Position numbers and translations under genes: made by a program. A stretch of 64,000 bases of DNA from Tricholoma matsutake (Eukaryota > Basidiomycota > Agaricomycetes > Agaricales > Tricholomataceae): positions 2,914,001 through 2,978,000 of the forward strand of contig AP026543.1 in NCBI GenBank assembly GCA_026075535.2. Reading direction: 5' to 3'. The notes beneath the pieces were generated by a model. It worked only from the letters and a program-made list of their open reading frames with translations, was not told the DNA's origin and did not search any database. Positions 51,107 through 61,095 of the stretch are shown here, piece after piece. Every line of letters begins with the position of its first letter. Positions within the stretch are counted from its first letter, which is position 1.

Positions 51107-51761
51107 TATCATTTGAAGGTCTGGTTTGTTGAACTGGAAAAAAACTGAAGTCAAACCAGACTGAACCATGGTCCAGTTTTTTTATCGGTTGTGGTTGCCT
51201 TACATTTCTTGACAAACTGGTTGCAGTTAGCATTTGAAAGTCCAGACTGGTCCAGTTTTTTGGCATCCCAGGAAGGCAATCGCAACCAGACTGGCTCAGG
51301 TAAATTACCAAATAAGAAAAAAACTGGACTGGACTGATACGAACCAGTTTTTTCAGTCTTTTGCATTCAGGGACTGTGCCAGACTGGTTGCAACTGGGTT
51401 TTGAAACAAACTTTGGTTGCAAGTTGACCAGTTGCCCTACCTCCGAGCTCCCTTCAGATTCAAAATTTAAGGAAATCAATTAAGAACTGACTTAGTTATG
51501 ATGAAAACAATCTGTCAATGTTTTCATTAGGTTCAGATATTTGTGCAACTTTGTTCTTATCATAACTAAGTTAATTCTCAACCAATTTCCCTAAAAGTTG
51601 GAGCATTTTGTAGCTATAGAATAGACCTATTGACAGCAATCAACAGTTTGGTCTATGACCAGTTGCAACCAGACATTTGGTCTGGTTGCCTCTGGTCTAT
51701 TTTTTGGTCTGGTCTGGTCCAGTCCAGTTTCCAGTCCATGTGACTGGACTTTCAAACACTA
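51107..51761. mobile_element. hAT-e: short non-autonomous hAT-like element
   Basis: Inverted termini TA(T/G)(C/T)(A/G)TTTGAA(G/A)GTC(T/C). Flanking 8-mers GCTGCAAC (51099-51106) and GTTGCAGT (51762-51769) differ at three positions, all transitions. Subterminal CCAGTCC/GGACTGG motifs recur at both ends. A central inverted repeat pairs GACTTAGTTATGATG (about 51488) with TATCATAACTAAG (about 51558). No coding sequence. Confidence 0.6.
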
Positions 51762-51895
51762 GTTGCAGTTGCGCAGATTGAACATTTATTAAAGACCAAC
51801 AAAAGTCAGTCCTAACTGGTTACAACTGGTCTATGTATATCGTACTACAATATAATAAAAGTGGGGACAAGCTCAGAGCAAATGAAGCACAAAGC

Positions 51896-52117
51896 TGAAC
51901 CAGTCAAAAACATTTGACCAAGGTCTACGCAAGCGATCAATTCTTATCTGATCTTTATCTTCCTTTTCATACATCTCTTTCATGGTCCCTCTTGATACAT
52001 CTCTTTCATGATATGCATATTTAGATTCCTCCCCATGTCTCGTTTCCATGTCCTGCTTCTTTCCCCATTACTCACATAGAGCTCGTTAGTCCTTTGGACT
52101 CAAGATTTCTTCTTTCT
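51896..52117 (+). repeat. YR-2 split repeat A1
   Basis: Starts TGAACCAGTCAAAAACATTT, ends ATTTCTTCTTTCT; matches A2 at 56251-56472 with scattered transitions. It overlaps the first in-frame ATG of the gag-like ORF (52094). Confidence 0.9.
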
Positions 52118-53239
52118 GCAGGAACCATTCCTTTGTCTTCAAAGATGAGTCTACCATGCAGCTCTGATGGTTGTTTCCTCCCTCAGTGTGCTGCCCCTTC
52201 TGCCATAGTGATGCACCTAGCCAGACACGCCAAACTTTGCACCCAATCAGTCCCTAGACCTTCTGCCCCCTCACCACCACTGTCGCCATCACCTCTTTCA
52301 TCCCCTTTGTTGCCCTCTTTGTCGCTGTCTTCCATTTCATCCCTCTTAAGCTCCTCTCGCCCACCTACACCATTATCCATGTCAGACAATGTCGGTAGCT
52401 CTTTTCCCAACCTGCCAAACCCTCCCCTGGCTGATAGTGCAGCCTCCATGGCTTCCATCTTGTTGCTTTTTGTGGGCATGGCTCAACAAAACCAGCAACT
52501 TGGTATGCAAGCCCAGAACAACCTGCCTGCGCCCGTTGCTCCTGCACCACCATCTTTCCCAGCATTCATCTCCATGGACGTCTCCCATGCTGGTAAGTCA
52601 CCCCCTGGCCTGTTCCCTGCTATTGAGACAAGCATGCTTCTGGAAATTGCCCAGAATGAGTCCCACCCAATTGATCTCTGCAAGCTGGATTTGTGTTTCA
52701 GGAATAAAGTGGATGTCGAGCATCTGGAAAGCACCACATCCTGTGTTGGGGCACTTAAGGAGTACCCATCCCTCCATTCCCTTCTCATCCCCCTTTTCAC
52801 TTATTTTGCTGTTCTTCAAGCCTTTTCCGCCTCTGCTGGCGATGCACATGCTACTTTCCTCATTGGTCACAGTGCGGCTCGCTATATGGCTCACCTTTTA
52901 GACCTTCACCAGAACTACAAGTGGACAGCTGTGGTTCAGTATCATATGCAATTCCATCTCCACTGCCACCAAGAGATGCTCAATGGGTCTTACTCTGGCT
53001 GGGCCCAGCCCAACCAGCTTCTGATGTCCAAATACCTTTTTGGTCACATGTGTGCTACTGGTGGCACCTCCTCATCGTGCTCTGGGTCTGGGAAGTCCAA
53101 GCACAATGTCAGCAGCAAGACATGTTTTGCTTTCAACAAAGGATCCTGCTTGACATCCCCCTGCCTGGACAGATGCATTCACAAGTGTTGCAAATGCAGC
53201 GCTACTGATCATGGTGAGAAGACATGCAAGAAGACCTAG
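52094..53239 (+). pseudogene. YR-2 Gag-like protein
   Basis: 381 codons to TAG 53237-53239. Ser/Pro-rich N-terminus (residues 50-100), a middle domain with DLCFRNKVDVEHLES and SARYMAHLLDLHQNYKW, and a C-terminal Cys/His cluster CFAFNKGSC...CLDRCIHKCCKC...HGEKTC typical of Ngaro Gag. The TAG probably replaces a Trp codon because the same frame stays open into the RT. Confidence 0.75.
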
Positions 53240-55022
53240 GGGCCTGGCTCGGTGGGCCTGCAGCCTGCTTCATGCACTGCCACCTGCTGGTGCCAACGTA
53301 TGCACTCTGATTCCTCATCAGTCTCGGTTCCCTCGTCAACCATCTCCACCTTGCCTTTCATATCTAACCTCCCTCATACTGCTTTATTCCTGCCTAGTCC
53401 ACCACCACCATTGTGCCCTAATTCCAATCCACACTGTAATACCTATAATTCTTGTGCATCTCCTTCCCCTCCCATCTCCACTCCCCTCATATTTGCTGCC
53501 TGGCACCACTATCTTACTGACTACCCTGACCCCATATTTGTAAAGTCTATTCTCAATATAATTCAGTTTGGTGCCAACATTGGCTTTTTGGGTGAAGAGT
53601 CTGGGAAAGCTTGCAGGAATCTTAAGTCTGCTCTGGAGCATAAGGATTTTGTTGATGTCTCTGTCCAATCTCTTCTGGATAATGAGCATGCTGCCAGCCC
53701 TTTCACCTCCCCTCCCCTTCCCAAATTTTGTTGCTCCCCACTGGGTGCAGTTGGTCACAAACATAACCCAGGGAAGCTTTGCATTATTAAACACCTTTCA
53801 TGGCCATGTGGGGGATCTGTCAATGATGACATTCCTGATGATGAAGCCCATATTGTCTATGACATGTTCGAGCATGCAGTCCACAATCTGAGGTGTCTTG
53901 GCCATGGTGCTTTGATGGCCAAGCTCAATCTGAAAGAAGCATTTCACCACATTCCCATTCAGGCTGCTGATTGGCATCTCCTCAGCATTGACTGGGGCTC
54001 CAGGTTTTATTACCCGCTTCTGCTGGCATTTGGGCTTAAGTCTGCGCCATACATTTTTAACCTCTTTGCTGAGGCTCTTCATTGGATCATCCAGTGACAC
54101 ATCCCATCAGCACTTCACCATTATCTGGATGACTTCCTCCTCACATTCCATTCCTCCTCCGATCCCTCATATGCAATGCTGCAATTGAATGGGTTTTGGC
54201 TTTAGGAAACGAACTGGGGCTTCGTTTCCAAGACTCTAAAACAGTCAGCTCAAGTTCCTCAGACTCGAGCTAGATTCTATTATGATGGAAGCTCGCCTTC
54301 CATCTGATAAGCTTGCTTACTTGACAGATCTATTGGACAATTGGACCCTGAAGACTAAATGTACTTTGCATGAGCTCCAGGAACTTACAGGGTTTCTCCA
54401 GTTCACATCGCAAGTCATTCCAAAGTCAAGGACATTCATCCACCATCTCTTTGATTTCTCATCGACATTCACATCCCCCTTTGCTACCCGCTTTATTCCT
54501 AAATCTGCTGCATCTGATATTCATTGGTGGCAGACTTTCAGTGCACAATGGAATGGTGTAATGGTCCTTATGCCCTCACTTCCCTCCATCTCTGTCTACA
54601 CAGATGCTAGTGGGTGAAAGGGCTTGGGTGGTGTGATGAGTGACCAATGGTTCTCTGCTTGGATGCTGCACTGCTATCGCTGCCGTGACATTCAATTTAA
54701 GGAGATCTTTGTGATCTTACATGTGATTCTTTGCTGGGGTGACTCATGGGCAGGGCTTCATGTTACTTTTTTCTGCAACAATTCAGCAGTTGTCGCATGG
54801 ATGAACTCTGGGACTGCCAAATCCCCTCATGTGATGCCAGTGCTCCAGGTGATTACCATGCTGGCTGCTTGTCTCAAATTTTCTTATTCTTCTATTTGGA
54901 TTTCTACTGTGGAGAACTCGCTCACTGATGCTGCATCTCGTTTCCAGTACACCAGGCTTTTCCAGCTTGCCCCGCACCTCCCCTCAAACCCTCATCATGG
55001 AAACCCCACCTCATTGGTATGA
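53240..55022 (+). pseudogene. YR-2 reverse transcriptase and RNase H
   Basis: RT in the Gag frame: NPGKLCIIKHLSWPCGGSVN, LMAKLNLKEAFHHIPI, FGLKSAPYIFNLFAEAL, then TGA (54095; likely Arg) and the catalytic box HHYLDDFLLTF. A frame change near 54230-54270 leads to EARLPSDKLAYLTDLL and RNase H: VYTDASG, TGA for Trp at 54615, KGLGGVMSDQWFSAWM, FKEIFVILHVI and CNNSAVVAWMNSGTAKSP. In the last motif Asn replaces the expected catalytic Asp (G to A). Non-functional. Confidence 0.8.
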
Positions 55023-56034
55023 AGTGCACTCTAACATGTCACCCCATGCTGCCTTCTACCTCTGGCATGGCCTTGCCTCTGGCACCCGCAACACTTACTC
55101 TACAGGTCAAAAGTCCTACCTCGACTTTGTCCACCTTGAACCCAGTCTCCTTGACCAGCCTGGCAGATTCCTGCCAGCCACAGATAGGTCCATTGTCGAG
55201 TGGGTGTGCTCCCTTGGTGATTGCAGGCTGCAGCCCAAAACCATTAAGGGCTACCTCTCCACCGTTCATTCCCTCCATGTTGATGAAGGCTTACCTTTCA
55301 CAGCTTGTGAGTCCAAGTCAGTGTGCCAGGTCATTCATGGCATCAAGCGCTTCCATGGAGAGTGTGAGCATAATCCCAAGCAACCCATCACTCTCCCCAT
55401 CCTCCAACAGCTTGCATCAGTTGCTGGCAATCTCTCCATCATTTTCAATGCATCTGTTGATGCTGCCACCAAACTTGCATGGGCTGGTTTCCTGCATTGT
55501 GGTGAATTCACCCTCAGCCATGGTGAGAAGTTCAATGCAGCCTTGAACCTCACACATGGATGTGTGACATTTTTTCCCTCCATTGAGGATCCCACACACA
55601 TGAGGCTTGATCTTCCTGCTTCAAAGACTGACCTGTTTTGCAAAGGCATGTCAGTTTTGATTGCCAAGGCACCTGTGCCAGTGGGTTCTACAACATGTGC
55701 TGTTTCCACACTTCAACACCTTTTCACCATTGATCCCCAGCCACTCAATGCTCCTCTCTTCTCTGATCCCGATGGCTCCCCCCTCACATGCACCACCTTC
55801 GTCTCCACACTCAAACAATGTCTTACATTGCTCAGCATCGTCACATCGCAGTTTGCTGGTCACAGCTTCCACCAGGGGACTGCTTCTGCTGCTGTTGCTG
55901 TGGGGTATGCAGATCATGAGATTCAGCTTCTCAGCTGCTGGGGCAGCAACACATACAAACTCTACATTGATGTTCCACATGAGCGCATTCTGGGTCTCTC
56001 TGCATGTCTCCATTTGGCCACTCCTCATGCTTAG
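54928..56034 (+). pseudogene. YR-2 tyrosine recombinase, open 368-aa frame with mutated catalytic arginines
   Basis: Uninterrupted from ATG 54928 to TAG 56032-56034, overlapping the RNase H frame. N-terminal core-binding domain with TRNTYSTGQKSYLDFVHLEP and TIKGYLSTVHSLHVD. Catalytic domain: WAGFLHCGEFTL (His at the first Arg position), FAGHSFHQGTASAA (His-x-x-His where His-x-x-Arg is expected) and CWGSNTYKLYIDV (Tyr present). Both Arg positions are one G to A step from His, so the protein should be inactive although its frame is intact. Confidence 0.82.
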
Positions 56035-56078
56035 CCTTTCATTCCTCTGGCCCTTTCCTTTGCTCCTGCCTTTGTGGC

Positions 56079-56250
56079 TTGAGTTTGGCCTCCCATCACA
56101 GAGTCCATGTGAAAGAGCTTGGGCAACCAAATACATTTATTTGCTTGCAAACCTCACAGACTCGTGCCTTTAAGACCTGAGCCCTGTGATCTCTCCTAGC
56201 ATCTCTCCCTCCTCTCCCCTCCTTGTCTCATCTTGGGAGCCAGGCATAGA
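56079..56250 (+). repeat. YR-2 split repeat B1
   Basis: 172 bp; contains CCCATCACAGAGTCCATG and GGAGCCAGGCATAGA; matches B2 at 56571-56742. It abuts A2 with no spacer. Confidence 0.9.
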
Positions 56251-56472
56251 TGAACCAGTCAAAAACATTTGACTGAGGTCTATGCAAGCAATCAATTCTT
56301 ATCTGATCTTTATCTTCCTTTTCATACATCTCTTTCATGGTCCCTCTTGATACATCTCTTTCATGATATGCATATTTAGATTCCTCCCCATGTCTCATTT
56401 CCATCTCCTGCTTCTTTCCCCATTACTCACATAGAGCTCGTTAGTCCTTTGGACTCAAGATTTCTTCTTTCT
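56251..56472 (+). repeat. YR-2 split repeat A2
   Basis: 222 bp; second copy of A1 (51896-52117). The spacer to B2 (56473-56570) is unique, pyrimidine-rich and non-coding. Confidence 0.9.
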
Positions 56473-56570
56473 CCCACCCCTCATAGCCCTTACCCCTCTT
56501 TTCTGTTTTTTCTTTTCTTGTTCTTTTTCTTTAGCACTATACTCATGTATGTACATTTGCCTGTGCTGGA

Positions 56571-56742
56571 TTGAGTTCAGCCTCCCATCACAGAGTCCAT
56601 GCAAAAGAGCTTGGGCAACCAAATACATTTATTTGCTCACAAACCTCACAGACTCATGCCTTTAAGACCTGAGCCCCGCGATCTCTCCTAGCATCTCTCC
56701 CTCCTCTCCCCTCCTTGTCTCATCTCAGGAGCCAGGCATAGA
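56571..56742 (+). repeat. YR-2 split repeat B2 and right end of YR-2
   Basis: 172 bp; matches B1 with a few transitions. Similarity stops at GGCATAGA, which marks the right boundary of the element. Confidence 0.9.
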
Positions 56743-56875
56743 AAGGGTTTATATTCCTTGGGGCTGTGCACAGACCATTTGGTCATGTGCTCCCAAAAAA
56801 GAAAGTGGCACCACTTGCCAAATGATGGCCAACAAGGACCCATGCCTCCCACCTTTCTCTGTCTGCACCCACCAT

Positions 56876-57677
56876 TAGTGTTTATAAGGGCAACCTAAGC
56901 CTCTAGCAAAGGGAAATCCGAAGTTAAAATTATACTACATAATACAGGCATTGGGGACACACCTAGCAAAGGAAAATCCAAAGAGAAAACTCTAAGGATC
57001 CCCTTGCTGATGCCCAGTATATGTGAAGACAACAAAAATCAAATATAACCTAAAAATAGAAAAAGGTGGAGATAGGCGGATCAAGGCTGCCGAATGACAT
57101 CATACCAAGGGGTATGTGTTGGAAGGGGTACTCTGCCTCTAAATATAAAAGTGTCAACATGTACAAACATGATAGCAAGGGAAAATTAGTAATAAAATCC
57201 GGAAAAATCATAGAAAATGAAGAATAGAAGGAAATGAGGTGGGGAAAAATATAGGACAAACATAAAAAATAGGAAAAACACACAGGGCACCCCCCTAGTC
57301 CCCTTACAGTGTTGCCTTGACCGACTTGGGGTATTTTTGTATTTTTGAAATAACTTGACACAATGCACTCAGCCTGCTTAGTGTTCAGAGAGGACCCATC
57401 AACTTTTGGGGCTCTCTATCTATATAAATATTTTCAGAGTTCCATACAATTTATTGGAATTGATATTGCCTTTGACTCATTTTTTGCAAGTCAACCAGCA
57501 AAAATGAGTCCAAGGCAATATCAACTCCAATAAATTGTATAGAATTCTGAAAATATTCACAAAGATAGGGAGCCCCAAAAGTCGATGGGTACTCTCTCAA
57601 CACTAAGCAGTCTGAGTGCATTGTGTCAAGTTATTTTAAAAATACAATAATGCCCCAAGTCAGTCAAGGCAACACTA
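56876..57677. mobile_element. Foldback hAT-type MITE (371 bp without its insert)
   Basis: Perfect 8-bp duplication CCCACCAT (56868-56875 and 57678-57685). Ends TAGTGTTGCCTTGAC and its inverse. The two halves (57314-57480 and 57490-57677) are near-perfect inverted repeats about 175 bp long with a short loop, so transcripts would fold into a long hairpin. R1 copy 2 is inserted seven bases inside its left end. Confidence 0.85.
56883..57308 (-). mobile_element. R1 copy 2: 426-bp solo-LTR-like repeat inside the MITE
   Basis: Same length and ends (TGTAAGGGG, CCCTTATA on the minus strand) as copy 1 at 2007-2432. Flanked by the 5-bp duplication GTGTT (56878-56882 and 57309-57313), which is part of the MITE terminus. 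Confidence 0.8.
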
Positions 57678-57719
57678 CCCACCATGCACCCCTCAATACA
57701 AATGACTGAATGCAATGGG

Positions 57720-57900
57720 CCCAAAAACATTAGCTGCCGCTTGGGCCCCAGGTTATGTTTTATCATTCTATCCTGTTCTTTACTAATGAACTTCTTTTCT
57801 TCATTTTTAGGTTCTTACCTTTTGATATTGATGACAATGATGATGTGGCACACCCCACCTGCGAGCCACTGCTTGTAGGGGGAGATGCACAGGGATACAG
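57720..57900 (+). repeat. Cassette copy at 57.7 kb: hairpin exon, intron, GAGC palindrome
   Basis: A diverged GGGCCCAAAAAC...GCTTGGGCCCC segment ends at CCAG and is followed by a predicted 59-nt intron (57752-57810: GTTATG donor, TACTAATG branch-like motif, ATTTTTAG acceptor). Then GTTCTTACC and one GAGCCACTGCTTGTAGGGG palindrome near 57865. Order matches the three cassettes inside hAT elements; no terminal repeats were found for an enclosing element here. Confidence 0.55.
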
Positions 57901-58195
57901 CAATGACAAATGGGGACAACAACATGACAACAACAAACAGGGACAACATGGGCAACAGTGAATGGGGATGACAACAACACAGCAATGATGAAAGGGGGGG
58001 ACAACAACAACACAGCAATGATGAACATGATGACACAGCAACGATGAATGGTGGGGACAATGATGACATGGCAATGATGAACAGTGGAAATGACAATGAC
58101 ATGACAAGGATGAATGGCAGGGATGGCAATATCATGGCAAGGACAAATGGTGGGGACAGGGATGATGCTAATGATAACAATCATGATGGGGGATG
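57900..58195 (+). repeat. Degenerate GA/AC-rich minisatellite
   Basis: Repeats of GGGGACAACAACA and ACAGCAATGATGAA-like units 30-40 bp long. The plus strand can encode an Asn/Asp/Gly/Met-rich repeat and the minus strand a His/Ser/Pro-rich one, both artefacts of the repeat. Confidence 0.65.
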
Positions 58196-58201
58196 GGATG
58201 G

Positions 58202-58555
58202 TATAAGGGCAACCTTTAGAGGCCATTTAATTAGTGGACTAGCAAAGGGAAATCTGAAGTTAAAATTATGGTACATATTACAGGGAGTGGAGGTGCACCT
58301 AGCAAAGGGAAATCAGAAGAGAAACTCTAAGGACCCCTTTGCCAATGCCCAGTATATGTGAAGATTGCAAAAATCAAATGATAGCCTAAAAATAGAAAAG
58401 GCAGAGATAGGCAGATCAAGGCTGCCAAATGACATCATACCAAGGGGTAGATGTCAGAAAGGGTACTCTGCCTCTAAATATAAAACTGTCAACATGCACA
58501 AATGTGATAGAAAGGGAAATTAGTAATAAAATAAGGAAAAATCATAGAAAATGAA
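58202..58555 (-). mobile_element. R1 copy 3, truncated
   Basis: Begins TATAAGGGCAACC like copy 2 and follows it to GAAAATGAAG, where similarity stops about 70 bp short of the expected end. No target duplication can be assessed. Confidence 0.7.
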
Positions 58556-58719
58556 GTGTAAGTCTGGTACCCTCACAGACTTACTACATACACACTACAT
58601 GCATGTGAAACAGCCATACACACCAACACACATATGTGCACACAAAACAACTGTATACCAAAAACACTCCAATGCACACACACATCAATATCCACATCAA
58701 AGAGGAATTTTACAGCCTT

Positions 58720-60380
58720 GCTGGAAGGGTAAGATGTCATGCATTCCTCAGTTTTATTCAAATGGTACTTCATTGTAATGTCACAGGTAATCACAATTGT
58801 CATGGACAATGTGAAGAACAATGATACAATGATGACATCACTTGAGTGGCAGTGCCATGAACAAGGCATCAATTTTCAGCAACCAATTATTGTATGTGCT
58901 ACATGCCTCACACCATCCACCTAGCAGCAATTCAGGTAAACCTTTACCAGCTTGGATGTATATGATATTGATTAATTGACACATCTAGCTTCTCAAGGGC
59001 ATTGGGGCTATTTCAAAATCAGGAAAGCTGCAGCACAGATTGGTAATTATCAAGACATTGTTTTGGCACCTCTCTTGTGTGAATCTGATGAAAATGTTAT
59101 TGTGGAGGAGGACTTAAAGGACAGTGAGGATGCAACTAAAGAGTTGATGAAGGCAATTAATACTGTTCTCTCTGCAATTGAAAAGGTATGAAATAGGTTG
59201 CTTCTCACTGAACTGAATTTTATATACCTCCAACTTCAAAAAATTGTCAAAGCAGTCCAGTCCAGCCCCCCAGCATCTTCAAAACTGGGTCCAGGAGATT
59301 CAATTTGTGCAAATCAATGATGACATCAACAAGTCTGATCAATGCAGCACTGTCCCCCTCATGCTCATTCTTGGCATGAGGACATGATAGTCCTTGACTT
59401 ATCAGATGCTCCATAAGTTTCCATTTAAATATGGTGATAAGAATCAACTTAAATACATCCCTGGCCACACTCTTGACTATCGAACCACAATTGATTCATA
59501 TGTGTCAAGAAACGAGGATCTCCACAGCTGTAAGCTTAGCTAGTGACAAGGATTGGCAGTCCATTGCTTTGGTAACATCATGACTGAAGTCATTCTGGTC
59601 AGCAACGACACAGATGTCATCTATGAAAACCCTGATGATATGAAAACCTCAATGATATCCACAACACTTGCTATATTTTGTGGCTTACAAGAGGACCTCA
59701 AGCAGGTTCTATGTGACCTACCAGAAGATGCATCCCTGCAACTGAAGCTTGGTCTCTTTGATGCATATTGCAAGCTCAGTGATTGCTACTACAAGTATGA
59801 TGAATCCCCCTTTTACACATGGGCCACATGTATGTATTCTTTTTTCATTGCATCTGTTTCTGACCTCATCATTTATACAATACTCAATCCCAGAATTTCT
59901 TATGGGGGCATGAAGGCAGACTATGGGGACAATGAAGCATTATCTGAATATCTTGAGGACTCAAATGCAAAGCTTGTTGACTACTTCAAAAAAAACTACA
60001 TGAAGTCCCATGGATCAACACCCATACAAACACCTAGGGTACCACCGCAGCACTGACATTGGGTTCACCTCAAAAATATTTCTCTTGCTGGCTTATTGGC
60101 TATCAAAATAGACTGGACCAGGGGAAAAAGATGTTGAGGAGTTGGTGTACTGGACATGTAAGTCTCTTTCCTTCTTTCATCATCAATACTGATAGAGTTT
60201 ATAGCAATCAAACTCTGGAGAGCCACATACAGGAACTCAAAGCTGTTTAGGAGTCTACGCAGCAGTGTCCATTTCAGGAAATGAGTGTCTCATTGAGGTA
60301 GAGGCAAAGCATGCAGATGCAGCGGGTGGAGGAGGAGTGGAGGGCAATGGGGAGTTGAGGAAGAGATCACAAATTCTACC
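58720..60380 (+). pseudogene. hAT transposase, decayed
   Basis: Recognisable pieces: VMDNVKNNDTMMTSLEWQCH (58800-58860), MPHTIHLAAIQ before a GTAAAC donor (58935), KELMKAINTVLSAIEK before a GTATGA donor (59185), LQKIVKAVQSSP, DWQSIALVTS and SFWSATTQMSS, then SMISTTLAIFCGLQEDLKQV, KLSDCYYKYDESPFYTWAT and NPRISYGGMKADYGDN (59650-59940). This is the middle to C-terminal part of basidiomycete hAT transposases; the C-terminal dimerisation region (about 60060-60370) is hardly readable. Several frame changes and TGG to TGA occur. Two predicted acceptors read AA instead of AG (near 59233 and 59880). It could once have mobilised the non-autonomous hAT elements here, which I cannot show. Confidence 0.7.
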
Positions 60381-60384
60381 TTAA

Positions 60385-61095
60385 TTTACATGTTCATGCA
60401 TGAGAATACCTGAGGCATTCCCAAGATTATCTCCAAGTTTTAATCCTCCAATCCCTTTGAAATCAGATCTCAGTTAATGATGGAGTGCACAAAAGAGTTC
60501 TTAATCATTATAGGGTATTTCAAAGCACTTGCCTTTGTGGTGTCCACAATACAATGGTCATGTAATTCTACACAAGCCTTCCCAAATGTCATCTAGAAAT
60601 CTTAATCATCCAATCCCATTGAAATAAGTCTCAATTGATGATGGAGGCATGCAAGGTTGATGGAGGTGTTGTGTAAAACTGAAAGCACTTGCCATTGTGG
60701 TGACCACATTCTAATGTTCATATAATTTTACAATGTATGTATTCCCAAATATTGTCTTGAAGTTCCAATCATCCAATCCCTTTGAAATGAGATTCAATTA
60801 ACCATGGTGTACAAAATTTATTGAGGTTGATGACAGTATTTCAAAGCACTTGCCTTTGTGGTGCTCACATCAGGAAAAATCTTTGGGGCTACAGGTACTA
60901 TGTTGATTTCCCCCTGTTATACTCTGCTACATAGGTCTATAGCAACCAATGACTGGTAGCTCACATAGACTTCCTTCAACTTTTCCTGATGCAGATTACA
61001 ATAGTCATGTATTTCTACAAACAGGTTTCTGAGATATTATCTAGAAGTTTGAATCATCCAACCCCTTGAAACAAGACTCAATTAGCATTGCCAAT
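60385..61095 (+). repeat. Tandem repeat, about 160-bp unit, three to four copies
   Basis: Recurring blocks: AAGCACTTGCC(T/A)TTGTGGTG near 60526, 60680 and 60846, and TCATCCAATCCC(T/A)TTGAAAT near 60605, 60767 and (CCAACCCCTTGAAAC) 61058, the first also near 60450. Non-coding and AT-rich. Confidence 0.65.

Larger units (their letters stand above)
51896..56742 (+). mobile_element. YR-2: Ngaro/PAT-type retrotransposon with complete split direct repeats
   Basis: Order A1 (51896-52117), gag, RT/RNase H and tyrosine recombinase ORFs (52094-56034), B1 (56079-56250), A2 (56251-56472), spacer, B2 (56571-56742). A1 and A2 are both 222 bp and nearly identical; B1 and B2 are both 172 bp. This A1-ORFs-B1-A2-B2 pattern is the structural hallmark of PAT/Ngaro-type YR elements. 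Single-base lesions disable all three ORFs. Confidence 0.9.

Noticed and set aside
51107..51769. LTR or gene remnant at hAT-e because of the long open frame with many SGP/TGP residues.
   Set aside because: The inverted termini, 8-bp flanks and CCAGTCC subterminal motifs fit a hAT-type non-autonomous element; the frame is a by-product.
53798..56136. Several minus-strand ORFs of 90-160 codons within YR-2.
   Set aside because: They lie opposite recognised RT and recombinase domains and have no motifs of their own.
57900..58195. Asn/Asp/Gly-rich protein on plus strand or His-rich protein on minus strand.
   Set aside because: Both come from a degenerate minisatellite with no start or splice context.
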